From the NCBI RefSeq assembly GCF_000495835.1, contig NZ_AWGC01000012.1, positions 219,056 to 283,055 on the forward strand: a DNA stretch of 64,000 nucleotides. Reading direction: 5' to 3'. This stretch comes from Asticcacaulis sp. AC402. Lineage in GTDB: Bacteria > Pseudomonadota > Alphaproteobacteria > Caulobacterales > Caulobacteraceae. Of this stretch, positions 9,169-18,830 are shown piece after piece. The notes beneath the pieces were generated by a model. That model was not told the DNA's origin. It worked only from the letters and a program-made list of their open reading frames with translations, and did no database searches. The number at the start of each line of letters is the position of its first letter. Positions within the stretch are counted from its first letter, which is position 1. Made by a program: the position numbers and the translations under genes.

Positions 9169-10410
9169 TTACTTAATTGATACAGGCTCTGCGGCCTGTT
9201 TCGGTTGCTCGGGGGTACGCATCAAAGGCCAGTCGGTAGCGCTGATTTCGAAACCTTCCGGGTGAGGCGCACAGTCCGGCGCATCGATCGCCAGGCCCAG
9301 ATCCAGTGTCTTCAACTTACCCGCCGCGAGACAGGCCATCGCCCAGGCACCATAGGCATTGTGGTGTGTCTTGTCCTGGCCGCGGTTGCCAAAGGCCAAA
9401 GCCGACCGCTCCGGTCCCAACTTTTCGTAAAACTGCGTCGACAGCGCCGTCAGGTCGATCAACGGCACGCCCAGCGTTTGCCCTGTATCGCGCACAGCGG
9501 CATCATAACCTTCATGCGTATTCCTGATCTTGCCGTTTTCAAAGAACCGCCGCGCCACTGGCGTGACCAGAACCGGATTCGCGCCGCGCTGGCGCACCTC
9601 CGCGACAAAGGCCGCCAGGTACGCGCCATAGGCGCCGTCGGGGCCGAGATAGGTCCGCGGCCACTGCTTTTTTTCGTCGTTGTGGCCGAACTGGATGATG
9701 ACGATATCGCCTGCGCGGGTCTCGCTCAGCAGCTTGTCCCAGCGCAGTGAGGTGACGAACGACTTCAGGGTCTCCCCGCCGCGGGCGTGGTTCGCCACAA
9801 CCACATCGCCACCGACAAAGCGCGGCAGCATCTGGCCCCACGAGGCAAAGTCGGAACCCGCCTGATCCGACACTGTGCTGTCACCGGCCAAAAGCAAACG
9901 CCGGACCTGCTCAGGCTCGACCTTCAGCGCCAACAGCGCCTTGTCCGGGCCCGACGCCGAAATCGTCAGCATGTCGTCCCAGTTGCGGCCGCCGGGTTCA
10001 TCGCCGCGCAGACCAACCCGCGGCGCTCGTGTCGCATCCTGCTCGGCATTGGCCATGATCGCGTTGCGGACATTGACGATAAAGCTGACCTCGCGTGTCT
10101 GCCCCGCCGGCACCACGATTGGCCCGGCAACCAGGCGGCGGTCCTCAGCCCAAACAGTCGTCCGCCCGGCACCGACGGTCGCCGTTACCCGATAATCGCC
10201 GGGTGTTGCGGCGACGGCAAAGGCGACTTCGTTGCCGGTCTCGATCGAGACATAACCCTGCCCTTTTGCCGCGTCATAGGCTGGGCGTTCGTTCGGCGAT
10301 AGCGTAAAGCTTTGCGTCATGGGAGCAGCTTGGGCAAGTGCGGTTGACGCCGCAAGGGTGAAAACACACGCCGCCAGCGAAATCCCAAAAGTCTGATTGT
10401 TTTTGATCAC
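9169..10410 (-). CDS. Secreted SGNH-hydrolase rhamnogalacturonan acetylesterase (CE12-like)
   Basis: Predicted to remove acetyl groups from the rhamnogalacturonan-I backbone. The 413-residue protein has a signal peptide (residues 1-28, ending STALAQAAP), an N-terminal beta-sandwich module (about 30-160), and an SGNH/GDSL domain. Catalytic blocks are visible: LLAGDSTVSD (Ser at about 178), NHARGGETLKSF, VIIQFGHND and GQDKTHHNAYGA with the Asp-x-x-His dyad. The start is a GTG at 10410. It is divergent from the GH43-GH35 gene across a 129-bp region, indicating shared regulation. CE12 is inferred from motif spacing and genomic context. Confidence 0.88.
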   Translation of the reverse strand: MIKNNQTFGISLAACVFTLAASTALAQAAPMTQSFTLSPNERPAYDAAKGQGYVSIETGNEVAFAVAATPGDYRVTATVGAGRTTVWAEDRRLVAGPIVVPAGQTREVSFIVNVRNAIMANAEQDATRAPRVGLRGDEPGGRNWDDMLTISASGPDKALLALKVEPEQVRRLLLAGDSTVSDQAGSDFASWGQMLPRFVGGDVVVANHARGGETLKSFVTSLRWDKLLSETRAGDIVIIQFGHNDEKKQWPRTYLGPDGAYGAYLAAFVAEVRQRGANPVLVTPVARRFFENGKIRNTHEGYDAAVRDTGQTLGVPLIDLTALSTQFYEKLGPERSALAFGNRGQDKTHHNAYGAWAMACLAAGKLKTLDLGLAIDAPDCAPHPEGFEISATDWPLMRTPEQPKQAAEPVSIK

Positions 10411-10539
10411 GGAGGCCTGAATTTGAGCTCGATTATGACGTATAATGATATTTTTTCATTGATCTTCCGGGCTGTCAATGCCAAGTTGCCGGCAAGACCA
10501 GCCTCGCAAAAGGCTGGCACGTCCGTTCAGGTGAGGTGT
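10411..10539. promoter_or_regulatory. Divergent control region of the rhamnogalacturonan locus
   Basis: This is the only segment from which the acetylesterase (left) and the GH43-GH35 gene (right) can both be transcribed. It holds an AT-rich core with TATAAT at 10441-10446 and a near-palindrome ATTATGACGTATAAT (10432-10446) that could give -10 elements in both directions. No clear -35 box was found. Confidence 0.4.
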
Positions 10540-13500
10540 ATGCGATCCCGTCCCGTCCGTCCGATGCGCAAAGTTCTTCTGCTGGGCGCGGCCGTTGGCG
10601 GTTTGCTGGCTGTACCCGCCTTTGCCCAGGAGACGCCCGCCAATGGCGACGCGGTCATGGACAGCTTCGGACTTACCTCGCAGAACGAGCGTAAGACGCA
10701 AGGCGCAGACAACGCGCAAGCGGCCGCGCCTGTCGTCAGCCGGCGCAGCGACACCACCTTTTTGATGTCGGCTTTCGATGCGACATCGCAGGACCGGATG
10801 AGCCTCTATTCGTCCTATGACGGCGTTGAATTCACCACGCTTAACATGGACGCCTACAGGCCGCCCAAGGGTTTGCTGCGCGATCCCTCCCTGCTGCACG
10901 CTGCCGACGGCTACTACTATATCGTCTACACCACCGCCTGGGACGGTAATCGTATCGGTGTCGCCCGCAGCCGCGACCTGAAGACCTGGGATCATGTCGG
11001 CGACGCTGAGATCAATCTCCCCGGCGTCACCAATACCTGGGCCCCGGAATGGTTCCGCGACAAGGACGGCAGCGTCTATGTCGTGGTCTCGCTGTCGAAA
11101 GGCGGCACCAAGGGCCCGTTCGGCGCTCACCTGATCAAGGCCGTCGACCTGGCCACGGCCAAGTTCGATGCGCCCGTGCCGATGGACGGTCTGCAGGGCA
11201 ACTATATCGACACCTTCACCATTGCGTGGGGCAAGACCTATGTCGCCATCACCAAGAACGAGACGACAAAACAGTTGGAGCTGGCCACCGCCGACAAATT
11301 GATGGGACCGTGGAAGATCGTCCGGCGCGGCAACTGGGCCGGTTGGGGCGACTGGATCGAAGGCCCCGCCCTGGTGCCTGTCAAGGACAAGGACGGCAAG
11401 CCGGGCTGGCGGATTTATTTCGACGACTACCTGACTAAACGCTACTGGTATTCCGATAGCTTCGACTGGATGAAGACGTGGACACCGCGCAAGGAACTGG
11501 GCGGCGTTTCCGGCGCTGTGCGCCATTTCACAGTCCTGTCTGAGCCAACCGCTACGGTTGAGGCCGCCACCGCACCTACGATCAAGGGCAAGCAGGTCAC
11601 CTGGGACAAGCACTCGCTGATGATCGATGGTGAGCGCGTCATGATCTGGGCTGGCGAATTCCACCCCTTCCGCCTGCCCTCGCCGTCCCTGTGGCGCGAC
11701 GTCCTGCAAAAGATGAAGGCGACCGGCTATAACGGCGTCGCCGTCTATATGGATTGGGGCTACCACTCCTCCATGCCGGGTCAGTACGACTTTTCCGGTA
11801 TCCGCGACGTCGAGCGCGCCATTGAGATGGCCGAAGAGCTCGACATGTACGTCATCATCCGGCCCGGCCCCTATGTGAATGCCGAACTGACGATGGGCGG
11901 CTTTCCGGGCTACCTGGCACGGCAAAAGGCCCTGGCCCGCACCGACGATCCGGAATACCTCAAGGACGTCGATCAGTGGATGACCCAGATCAACGCCATC
12001 GTCGAGCGCCATCAAATTACCGACGGCGGCGGTAAGGTAATTTTGTACCAGATCGAAAACGAGCTGGGCCTTACCACCCCGACGCACCAGCGCTACATGC
12101 AGCACCTGTATGACAAGGCCAAGGCGGACGGCATCACCGTGCCGATCTTCCACAATGCCCAATCGCGCCTGCCCAACTGGACGCCAAAGACGTCATCGAC
12201 GCCGTGGTCGGTGCCGGGTCCGGTCGATATCTACGCTTTCGACGGTTATCCCGGCGGGGGCTGCACCAATACCCGCGATATCGGCAAGCCCAACAAGGTG
12301 CCCAACTGGGGTATGTATGCCGAGATTCCCGTTGGAGTCACCGCGCCGGACCCCAAGAACCCGGTCAAGATCGGCGCCCTGACCTCACCCAACACACCTG
12401 GCTTCGCGGCCGAAATCGGCGGCGGCTGGTTCGACTTCTGGGGCAGTATCGGCACCTATGACTGCACCGCCAAGCGTATCGGTTCGGAATATGTCAAGAC
12501 CTTCTTCGGCTCCAGCCTGATCAACGGCCTGTCGATCCACTCGATCTACATGGCGTTTGGCGGTACCTCATGGGGCTGGACGCCCGCGAGCGTGGTCTAC
12601 ACGTCTTACGACTACGGTGCCGGCATCGATGAGGCCCGCGGCCTGCGAGACAAGCAATATACCCTGAAGCAGATGGGCCAGTTCGTCGAAGCCGCCAAAC
12701 CGCTGCTGGCCGCCATGGACAAGGCGCCTGTCCTAGCTTCGTCCTCGCCAAAAGTGAAACTGTACCACAATCGTTCCCCCAAGGGACATGGTGACCTGAT
12801 CTTCGCCATCCATGAGCCGACGGACGAATTCGGCGACAATCCCTTCAGCTTCGACCTGACCACCCGTGACGGCACCTTCCGCGTGCCGCAGCAGGGCACA
12901 CTGCGCCTGAAGGGTCAGGACGCCAAGCTGCTGGTCGCCGACTATGCCCTGGAACGCCACCACCTGGTCTATTCGACCTCGCAACTGCAGACCCACCTGC
13001 GCCAGGCCCAGGAAAATGGAGGATGGCGCGATATCGCGCTCTTCTACGGCCCGCGCGGCGAGGACGGCGAGACCGTCCTGCGGTTCAAGAAACAGCCCAA
13101 GATCACGGTCTTGAGTGGCAATGTCGCCGTCGTCTGGGACGGCAAGACCAAGACCCTGCGCCTCAACTACGTCCATTCAGCGATGAACCGGGTGCGTATC
13201 GAAACCAGTCGTACCGAACGTCTGGAACTCTTGCTGGCAGAGGACGAGGTCGCCAAGACCTTCTGGCGCCAGGACACGCCCGAAGGCCCGGTTCTGGAAC
13301 GCAGCAATGCCCTGATCCGCACAGCCAGGTTCGACAACGGCACCCTGCATTTGACGGGTGATACGGCCGAAGAGAGCACGCTCGAGATCTGGGCGCCGAA
13401 ACCTGTCGAGGGCCTGACCTTCAATGGCCAGCCCGCCGCATTTGCGATGATGGAAGGGGCCCTGTGGACCACAGGCCTGGCCGGACCTGACTCGGTTACA

Positions 13501-14529
13501 CTGCCCGACCTAACCCGGGCCCAGTGGCTGCGCCGCAAGGACTCGCCCGAAGCCGATCCCAGGTTTGACGACAGTAAGTGGCGCGCCGCCGACCTGAAAG
13601 AGTCGGCTGCCACCATGGACACCCAGCCGCCGGCGGGCCAGCCGGTTCTCAGCATGAGCGACTATGGTTTCCACCACGGCGACGTCTGGTATCGCGGCAA
13701 GTTCCGCATCAAGGGTCAGTCGCCGGAAACGCTGAACTTTACCTGGAATGGCGGCCCGGCCGGCGTCGCCCAGGTGTGGATCGACGGCCGCTTCATTGGC
13801 GAGCGCGACGGCAATGCCGGCGAGGCGCGGCCGAAGACGACGATGAAGTCGCACCTCTACCTCCCCAAGCTGAAAGCGGGCGAACATTCGATTTCGGTAA
13901 TGGTCCGCAACAATGCGCACAACTGGGATTTGGGTGCCGACGACGAGCACAAAGAGGCCCGCGGCCTTATTTCGGTCGAACTGGGCAAACTTCCGATTTT
14001 ATGGAAGATCCAGGGCAATAAAGGCGGCGAGTTCATTTCCGACCTAGTGCGCGGGCCGATGAACAATGGCGGGCTCTATGGCGAGCGCGAGGGCTGGTAT
14101 CTGCCGACGGGTCCCTATCCCGATACCACCGGATGGGAAATCACGTCGGTCGACGACGATCCGCCGGCCCCGGGCACCTACTGGCTGCGCACCAATTTCA
14201 ATCTCGACCTGCCAAAGGATCACGATACCCAAATCGGCCTGGTCATGGGCGACCCGAGCGTGCAGCGCACTACCAACCGCACGCGCATCCTGATCTTCGT
14301 CAACGGCTGGCACGTCGGCAACTTCATTGCCCACGTCGGCCCGCAAAAGACCTTCATTCTGCCGCCCGGCATCCTCAATGGCAATGGCAGCAACACCCTG
14401 ACGTTCGCGGTCACCACCGACGGCAAGCCACAAAACGCCCCTGAACCCGTGAAACTGGTCGTGCTGCGCAATGTCCGCGGCGGCGTGCCCGTGGAACCCG
14501 TCCCTCAACCCAGCAGAAACCAGAGATAG
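10540..14529 (+). CDS. Secreted GH43-like/GH35 beta-galactosidase fusion with C-terminal sugar-binding domains
   Basis: A 1329-residue exported protein (signal peptide MRKVLLLGAAVGGLLAVPAF, cut after FAQ). Residues about 70-335 form a five-bladed-propeller GH43-type module with the expected acid triad: RDPSLLH (Asp base, about 115), GNYIDTF (Asp, about 224) and WIEGPALV (Glu acid, about 274). Residues about 350-710 are a GH35 beta-galactosidase barrel with YQIENELG (acid/base Glu about 508) and FAAEIGGGWFDFWG (nucleophile Glu about 625). The C-terminal third has jelly-roll galactose-binding-like domains. Both catalytic modules look intact, suggesting paired removal of arabinose- and galactose-containing side chains of RG-I. 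ATG 10540 has a CAGGTGAGG site; ATG 10564 is the alternative and starts right at the signal peptide. Confidence 0.88.
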   Translation: MRSRPVRPMRKVLLLGAAVGGLLAVPAFAQETPANGDAVMDSFGLTSQNERKTQGADNAQAAAPVVSRRSDTTFLMSAFDATSQDRMSLYSSYDGVEFTTLNMDAYRPPKGLLRDPSLLHAADGYYYIVYTTAWDGNRIGVARSRDLKTWDHVGDAEINLPGVTNTWAPEWFRDKDGSVYVVVSLSKGGTKGPFGAHLIKAVDLATAKFDAPVPMDGLQGNYIDTFTIAWGKTYVAITKNETTKQLELATADKLMGPWKIVRRGNWAGWGDWIEGPALVPVKDKDGKPGWRIYFDDYLTKRYWYSDSFDWMKTWTPRKELGGVSGAVRHFTVLSEPTATVEAATAPTIKGKQVTWDKHSLMIDGERVMIWAGEFHPFRLPSPSLWRDVLQKMKATGYNGVAVYMDWGYHSSMPGQYDFSGIRDVERAIEMAEELDMYVIIRPGPYVNAELTMGGFPGYLARQKALARTDDPEYLKDVDQWMTQINAIVERHQITDGGGKVILYQIENELGLTTPTHQRYMQHLYDKAKADGITVPIFHNAQSRLPNWTPKTSSTPWSVPGPVDIYAFDGYPGGGCTNTRDIGKPNKVPNWGMYAEIPVGVTAPDPKNPVKIGALTSPNTPGFAAEIGGGWFDFWGSIGTYDCTAKRIGSEYVKTFFGSSLINGLSIHSIYMAFGGTSWGWTPASVVYTSYDYGAGIDEARGLRDKQYTLKQMGQFVEAAKPLLAAMDKAPVLASSSPKVKLYHNRSPKGHGDLIFAIHEPTDEFGDNPFSFDLTTRDGTFRVPQQGTLRLKGQDAKLLVADYALERHHLVYSTSQLQTHLRQAQENGGWRDIALFYGPRGEDGETVLRFKKQPKITVLSGNVAVVWDGKTKTLRLNYVHSAMNRVRIETSRTERLELLLAEDEVAKTFWRQDTPEGPVLERSNALIRTARFDNGTLHLTGDTAEESTLEIWAPKPVEGLTFNGQPAAFAMMEGALWTTGLAGPDSVTLPDLTRAQWLRRKDSPEADPRFDDSKWRAADLKESAATMDTQPPAGQPVLSMSDYGFHHGDVWYRGKFRIKGQSPETLNFTWNGGPAGVAQVWIDGRFIGERDGNAGEARPKTTMKSHLYLPKLKAGEHSISVMVRNNAHNWDLGADDEHKEARGLISVELGKLPILWKIQGNKGGEFISDLVRGPMNNGGLYGEREGWYLPTGPYPDTTGWEITSVDDDPPAPGTYWLRTNFNLDLPKDHDTQIGLVMGDPSVQRTTNRTRILIFVNGWHVGNFIAHVGPQKTFILPPGILNGNGSNTLTFAVTTDGKPQNAPEPVKLVVLRNVRGGVPVEPVPQPSRNQR

Positions 14530-14538
14530 GCGCACTCC

Positions 14539-15660
14539 ATGTCCTTGCTTGCCCACCATGTTGCTTCGCTCGGCGCCACCCGCGCCGACTATGATGACGC
14601 CATTCGCCGGCTGATCCACAACCTGGTCAACATCAAGGACGAAACCGGCCAGTTCCTGCTGCATCTGGAAGACGGGCGTGTCATCGACACCAAGGGCTGG
14701 GCCGGTTGGGAATGGACCCACGGGGTGGGCCTCTACGGCATCTACAAGCATTGGGAGGTTTCGGGCGACGAATCCGCCTGGGACATCATGGTCGACTGGT
14801 TTGAGGCCCGCTTCAAGGAAGGTACGCCGTCGAAGAACATCAACACCATGGCGCCCTTCCTGACCCTGGCCTACCTCTATGAGCGCACGGGCAACACCAC
14901 CTACCTGCCCTATCTCGACATCTGGGCGGAGTGGCTTATGGACGGCCTGCCGCGCACCGAGGAAAACGGCTTCCAGCACATTGTCTTCAACTCGGTCAAT
15001 AACCAGCAGATGTGGGACGACACCCTGATGATGTCGGTCCTGCCGCTGGCCAAGATCGGCCTGCTGCTGGACCGACCGCACTATGTCGAGGAAGCCAAGC
15101 GGCAATTCATGCTGCACATCAAGTACCTTACCGACCGCAAGTCCGGCCTGTGGTTCCACGGCTGGACGTTCGACGGCCGGCATAACTTCGCCAATGCCCT
15201 GTGGGCGCGCGGCAATTCCTGGGTGACGATCGCGATTCCGGAGTTCATTGAACTGCTGGACCTGGACAAGGACGACGGCCTGCGCCTGTTTCTGGTCGAG
15301 ACCCTGGAGGCCCAGATCAAGGGCCTGGCGCAATATCAGGCGCCATCGGGCCTGTGGCGGACCATTCTGGACGACGAGACCTCCTACGAAGAGGCGTCTG
15401 CCACGGCCGGCTTTGCCTTCGGCATCCTGAAGGCGGTCCGCAAGGGCTATATCCACAAGTCGTATGAGGCCATGGGCATCAAGGCGGTCAAGGCCGTGCG
15501 CGGCCATATCTCGGACGACGGTGAACTGCAGCAGGTATCGTTCGGGACGCCGGTATTCAACACCATCCAGGACTACAAGGACATCCCGCTGACCAGCATG
15601 CCGTATGGCCAGTCGATGGCGTTGCTGGCGCTGGGCGAGTTTACGCATAGGTTTATCTAA
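14539..15660 (+). CDS. GH105 unsaturated rhamnogalacturonyl hydrolase (YteR/RhiN-like)
   Basis: Hydrolyses the unsaturated galacturonyl residue left at the non-reducing end after rhamnogalacturonan lyase action. The 373-residue protein has the (alpha/alpha)6-barrel pattern of GH105: GWEWTHGVGLYGIYKHWE, NINTMAPFLTLAYLYERTG, QQMWDDTLMMSVLPLAKIG (catalytic Asp in WDD), WFHGWTFDGRHNFANALWARG, GNSWVTIAIPEF and SATAGFAFGILKAVRKGYI. It has no signal peptide, so it is probably cytoplasmic. It starts 9 bp after the GH43-GH35 stop and is probably co-transcribed with it; an R2 element follows. Confidence 0.93.
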   Translation: MSLLAHHVASLGATRADYDDAIRRLIHNLVNIKDETGQFLLHLEDGRVIDTKGWAGWEWTHGVGLYGIYKHWEVSGDESAWDIMVDWFEARFKEGTPSKNINTMAPFLTLAYLYERTGNTTYLPYLDIWAEWLMDGLPRTEENGFQHIVFNSVNNQQMWDDTLMMSVLPLAKIGLLLDRPHYVEEAKRQFMLHIKYLTDRKSGLWFHGWTFDGRHNFANALWARGNSWVTIAIPEFIELLDLDKDDGLRLFLVETLEAQIKGLAQYQAPSGLWRTILDDETSYEEASATAGFAFGILKAVRKGYIHKSYEAMGIKAVKAVRGHISDDGELQQVSFGTPVFNTIQDYKDIPLTSMPYGQSMALLALGEFTHRFI

Positions 15661-15668
15661 AGTTTTTT

Positions 15669-15815
15669 CCCCCTCCCCGTTTACAGGGAGAGGACGAGAG
15701 CCGAGCAAAGCGAAGGCGATCGGGTGAGGGGCTATTCTGACGGTTCCGTAACGGCGGGACGTTCAGCAAAGAGCCCCTCACCCTAACCTCTCCCCGTGAA
15801 GAACGGGGAGAGGGG
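15669..15815. repeat. R2 palindromic repeat between GH105 and the symporter
   Basis: CCCCTCCCCGTTTACAGGG, GGACGAGAGCCGAGCAAAGC, GATCGGGTGAGGGGC, spacer, GCCCCTCACCCTAACCTC and TCCCCGTGAAGAACGGGG. The terminal arms pair over the whole element. Strong structure directly upstream of the symporter's ribosome-binding site. Confidence 0.75.
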
Positions 15816-15838
15816 TTTTAACAGCAGGGAGTACAGTT

Positions 15839-17416
15839 ATGCAGGCGCGGAAGACGACATGGGTGCACCATTGGGCCTGGGGCTCCGGCGATATGCTGGG
15901 TGCCGGGGCGCAGGCGGTCATTACCGGCTGGCTGGTGTATTTCTTCATCACCTTCTGCGATTTGTCGATCGAGCAGGCGACCCTGATCGTCGGCCTGCCG
16001 CGGCTGATCGAAGCCATCACCTGTCCGCTGATCGGTTACGTGTCCGACAATCTGCGCCACACCTGGATCGGGCGGAAGATTGGCCGGCGCAAGATCTTCC
16101 TGATGCTGACCATTCCGCTGCTGCCCAGCTTCGCCCTGATCTTCATCACCGGCCAGACCTTCTGGTACTATCTGGTGACCTTCATCTTCTTCGAGTTCCT
16201 TTACACCATGTTCCTCATTCCATGGGAAACCCTGGCCGCGGAAATGACCAAGGATTACAAAGAGAAGGCCAAGTTCGCCGGGGCGCGGATGATCGTCGCC
16301 CAGTCGTCCGCCATACTGGCGTCCTACCTTCCGACCCTGATTATCGGCCAGTTGGGCAAGGATTCGCCCAACACCTTCCTGATCATGGCCGCCATCTTCG
16401 GCATCATCTTCTCGCTGGTCGTGCTGCTGGTGGTGCTGTTCACCTGGGAGCGTCCCTACACCGAAGACGAAAAGCTGATCCAGCCCGAGCCGCTGAATTT
16501 GAGTACGGTTCTGCTGATCCCGTTCAAGATGTTCGGTGACCTGTTCTCGACCCTGCGCATCCGCGCCTTCCGCCAGCACCTGTCGGTCTATCTCGGTGGC
16601 TACCTGTCTCAGGACATCTTCAACACGGCCTTCCCGATCTTCGTCGCTACGGTGATGATGGGCGCCACCCTGATCATCTCGCAGCTAATGACCACCATGT
16701 ATGTCGCCCAACTCCTATCGGTGATGATCGCCATTTCCATTGTCATCAAGATCGGACCAACGGTTGCCTACCGCCTGGCCGCAGGGGCGTTCTGCGCCGC
16801 GCTGATCCTGTATTACGTCTTCTACCTGGTCCGGCCGGAAGGCTTCGACGCCGGCCTAGCCGCCTTGAACGGCGATCTGTTCAGTGCTTTCACCGGCGGC
16901 AACCTGTCGCTCATCTTCTGGCTGTTCGTGCCGATCATCCTGGCCGGCCTGGGGCGTGGCACGCTGAACTTCGTGCCGTGGTCGGTCTACAACTACCTGC
17001 CCGACGTTGATGAAGCCGTTACCGCACAACGCCGCGAAGGCATCTTCGCCGGCGTCATGACCTTTACGCGCAAGATCGCCCAGTCGGGCGCCATTGTCGC
17101 TACTGGCTGGTTGATCGGTTTGGGCGGCTATGTCAGCCCGCCGAAGGGCACCCCTGCGGGCGCCATTGTGCAGACACCGGAAGCCGTCCAGGCCATCGTC
17201 CTTGTCATGGTCGGCGGCCCGATCCTGATGATGGCGCTTGGCGCCTGGATCTCGTGGACCTTCCGCCTGAACGCCAGGACACATGCCATCCTGATGCATG
17301 AAGTCGAACGTCTGCGCGCCGGTGAGACTGAGCCCGAGTCGGAGGAGAGCAAAAAGGTGGTCGAGGATTTGACAGGCTTCCGTTTCGATCAGCTTTGGGG
17401 CCGCTCGAAAGCGTGA
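15839..17416 (+). CDS. GPH-family (glycoside-pentoside-hexuronide) cation symporter, MFS
   Basis: A 525-residue, roughly twelve-helix inner-membrane transporter. The N-terminus (WGSGDMLGAGAQAVITGWLV), the RLIEAITCPLIGYVSDNLRH loop with the conserved Asp, GRRKIFLML, and FLIPWETLAAEMTKDYKEKA are typical of MelB/GPH proteins that import oligosaccharides or uronides with Na+ or H+. Located between GH105 and GH28, it probably imports rhamnogalacturonan oligomers, an inference from context. The ATG at 15839 has an AGGGAG site. A soluble C-terminal tail (about 480-525) is rich in Glu. Confidence 0.9.
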   Translation: MQARKTTWVHHWAWGSGDMLGAGAQAVITGWLVYFFITFCDLSIEQATLIVGLPRLIEAITCPLIGYVSDNLRHTWIGRKIGRRKIFLMLTIPLLPSFALIFITGQTFWYYLVTFIFFEFLYTMFLIPWETLAAEMTKDYKEKAKFAGARMIVAQSSAILASYLPTLIIGQLGKDSPNTFLIMAAIFGIIFSLVVLLVVLFTWERPYTEDEKLIQPEPLNLSTVLLIPFKMFGDLFSTLRIRAFRQHLSVYLGGYLSQDIFNTAFPIFVATVMMGATLIISQLMTTMYVAQLLSVMIAISIVIKIGPTVAYRLAAGAFCAALILYYVFYLVRPEGFDAGLAALNGDLFSAFTGGNLSLIFWLFVPIILAGLGRGTLNFVPWSVYNYLPDVDEAVTAQRREGIFAGVMTFTRKIAQSGAIVATGWLIGLGGYVSPPKGTPAGAIVQTPEAVQAIVLVMVGGPILMMALGAWISWTFRLNARTHAILMHEVERLRAGETEPESEESKKVVEDLTGFRFDQLWGRSKA

Positions 17417-17426
17417 GTACTGGGGC

Positions 17427-18818
17427 ATGATCTGCAACGTCCGCGACTTCGGCGCCTCCGGCGACGGCGTCACCCTGGACACCGACGCCATCAACGCCGC
17501 GGTCCAGGCTGCGGCCGCCGGCGGCACCGTACTGTTTCCGCCCGGACGCTACCTCAGCCATTCGATCCGCCTGGTCAACGGGGTGACTTTGTACCTGAGC
17601 GCCGGTGCGGTGCTGGAGGCGGCGCCCGGCAAGGGTTACGACCTGCCCGAAGACAATCCGTTCGACCTGTATCAGGACTTCGGCCATTCGCACTGGCGCA
17701 ACAGTTTGATCTGGGGCGAAGGCCTGAGCGATATCGTCATCGAAGGTGAAGGGTTGATCGACGGCGCCGGATTGACCCGCGAAGGACCGGGCTCGCAGTG
17801 GAAAAAGCAGGCCGGCGAATTTCCTCTGTCGATGCGCGGCCTGTCCGCCGAGATCATGGCCGAACTGTCACCCGAGGTCTCCGCGATGCAGGGATTGGGT
17901 AATAAGGCAATCGCCCTGAAACGCTGCCGCAATGTCACTCTGAAAGGCATTACCATCGTCCGGGGCGGTCATTTTGCGCTTCTGGCGTCGGGCTGCGACG
18001 ATCTGTGCTGCCAGGATCTGACCATCGACACCAACCGCGACGGTCTGGATATCGATGGCTGCAAGCGCGTGGTGGTGCGCGGCTGCCGCGTCAATACGCC
18101 TAACGATGATGCGATTGTGCTGAAGTCGTCCTTTGCCTTGGGCGAGCGCCGGGCGGTCGAGGATGTGCTGATCGAAGGCTGTGTCGTGTCGGGCTATGAT
18201 CCGGGGACGATGTTGGACGGTACCTTCGGCCGGACCCAGGAACTCTCGCCGGACCGCGACCGGGTGACCGGGCGGATCAAGATCGGCACGGAGTCGAGTG
18301 GTGATTTCCGCCGCATCACCCTTCGCAACTGCCGCTTCGAGCGCTCGCGCGGACTGGCGCTGGAGACGGTCGACGGCGGGGTGATCGAGGATGTCACGGT
18401 CGAGGATGTGACACTTCAAGAGGTGACGACGGCGCCCTTGTTTTTGCGTATCGGCGCCCGGTTGCGCGCGCCGGAAGGGGCTAGGCCTGGGGGAATCCGG
18501 CGGGTAACGGTACGGCGATTTACGGCAGAGGATGTGCTGGCGGATTATTGCGCCATGATCGTGGGTTTGCCCGGGCATCCGGTCGAGGATGTCGTGCTGC
18601 AGGATATCCGTCTGAGCTATCGTGGCGGGGGTGTCGCTCCGGCGGTTGTGCCGGGGGAACTGGCCGATGCCTATCCGGAACCATCCATGTTCGGGGTCAC
18701 GCCGGCCTGGGGGCTGTGGGCGCGGCACGTGCGTGGGTTGGTGCTAGATGGGGTTGAATTGAGCACCGCCGGTGATGAGAGACCGGAACGGATCCTGGAT
18801 GACGTAAGCTCAGGATAA
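17427..18818 (+). CDS. GH28 family polygalacturonase/rhamnogalacturonan hydrolase, cytoplasmic
   Basis: A 463-residue right-handed beta-helix enzyme. It opens with the pectin-lyase-fold signature CNVRDFGASGDGVTLDTDAI. The GH28 active-site region is NRDGLDIDGC (replacing the usual NTDG), NTPNDDAIVLKS with the Asp pair, and RIKIGTESSGDF carrying the Arg-Ile-Lys motif. The classical Gly-His-Gly between them is not visible, as in some exo-acting and rhamnogalacturonan-specific members. No signal peptide, so it should act in the cytoplasm on imported oligomers, consistent with its place 10 bp after the symporter. Specificity (homogalacturonan or RG-I) is uncertain. Confidence 0.87.
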   Translation: MICNVRDFGASGDGVTLDTDAINAAVQAAAAGGTVLFPPGRYLSHSIRLVNGVTLYLSAGAVLEAAPGKGYDLPEDNPFDLYQDFGHSHWRNSLIWGEGLSDIVIEGEGLIDGAGLTREGPGSQWKKQAGEFPLSMRGLSAEIMAELSPEVSAMQGLGNKAIALKRCRNVTLKGITIVRGGHFALLASGCDDLCCQDLTIDTNRDGLDIDGCKRVVVRGCRVNTPNDDAIVLKSSFALGERRAVEDVLIEGCVVSGYDPGTMLDGTFGRTQELSPDRDRVTGRIKIGTESSGDFRRITLRNCRFERSRGLALETVDGGVIEDVTVEDVTLQEVTTAPLFLRIGARLRAPEGARPGGIRRVTVRRFTAEDVLADYCAMIVGLPGHPVEDVVLQDIRLSYRGGGVAPAVVPGELADAYPEPSMFGVTPAWGLWARHVRGLVLDGVELSTAGDERPERILDDVSSG

Positions 18819-18830
18819 GGTATTATGTTA

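Noticed and set aside
10456..12162. 568-codon open frame on the minus strand
   Set aside because: It lies wholly antisense to the GH43-GH35 gene, has low-complexity His/Gly/Val-rich composition, and contains no recognisable domain; it is a shadow of GC-biased codons.
14044..15708. 554-codon open frame on the minus strand
   Set aside because: Antisense to the end of the GH43-GH35 gene and all of GH105; no domain, no ribosome-binding site, shadow.
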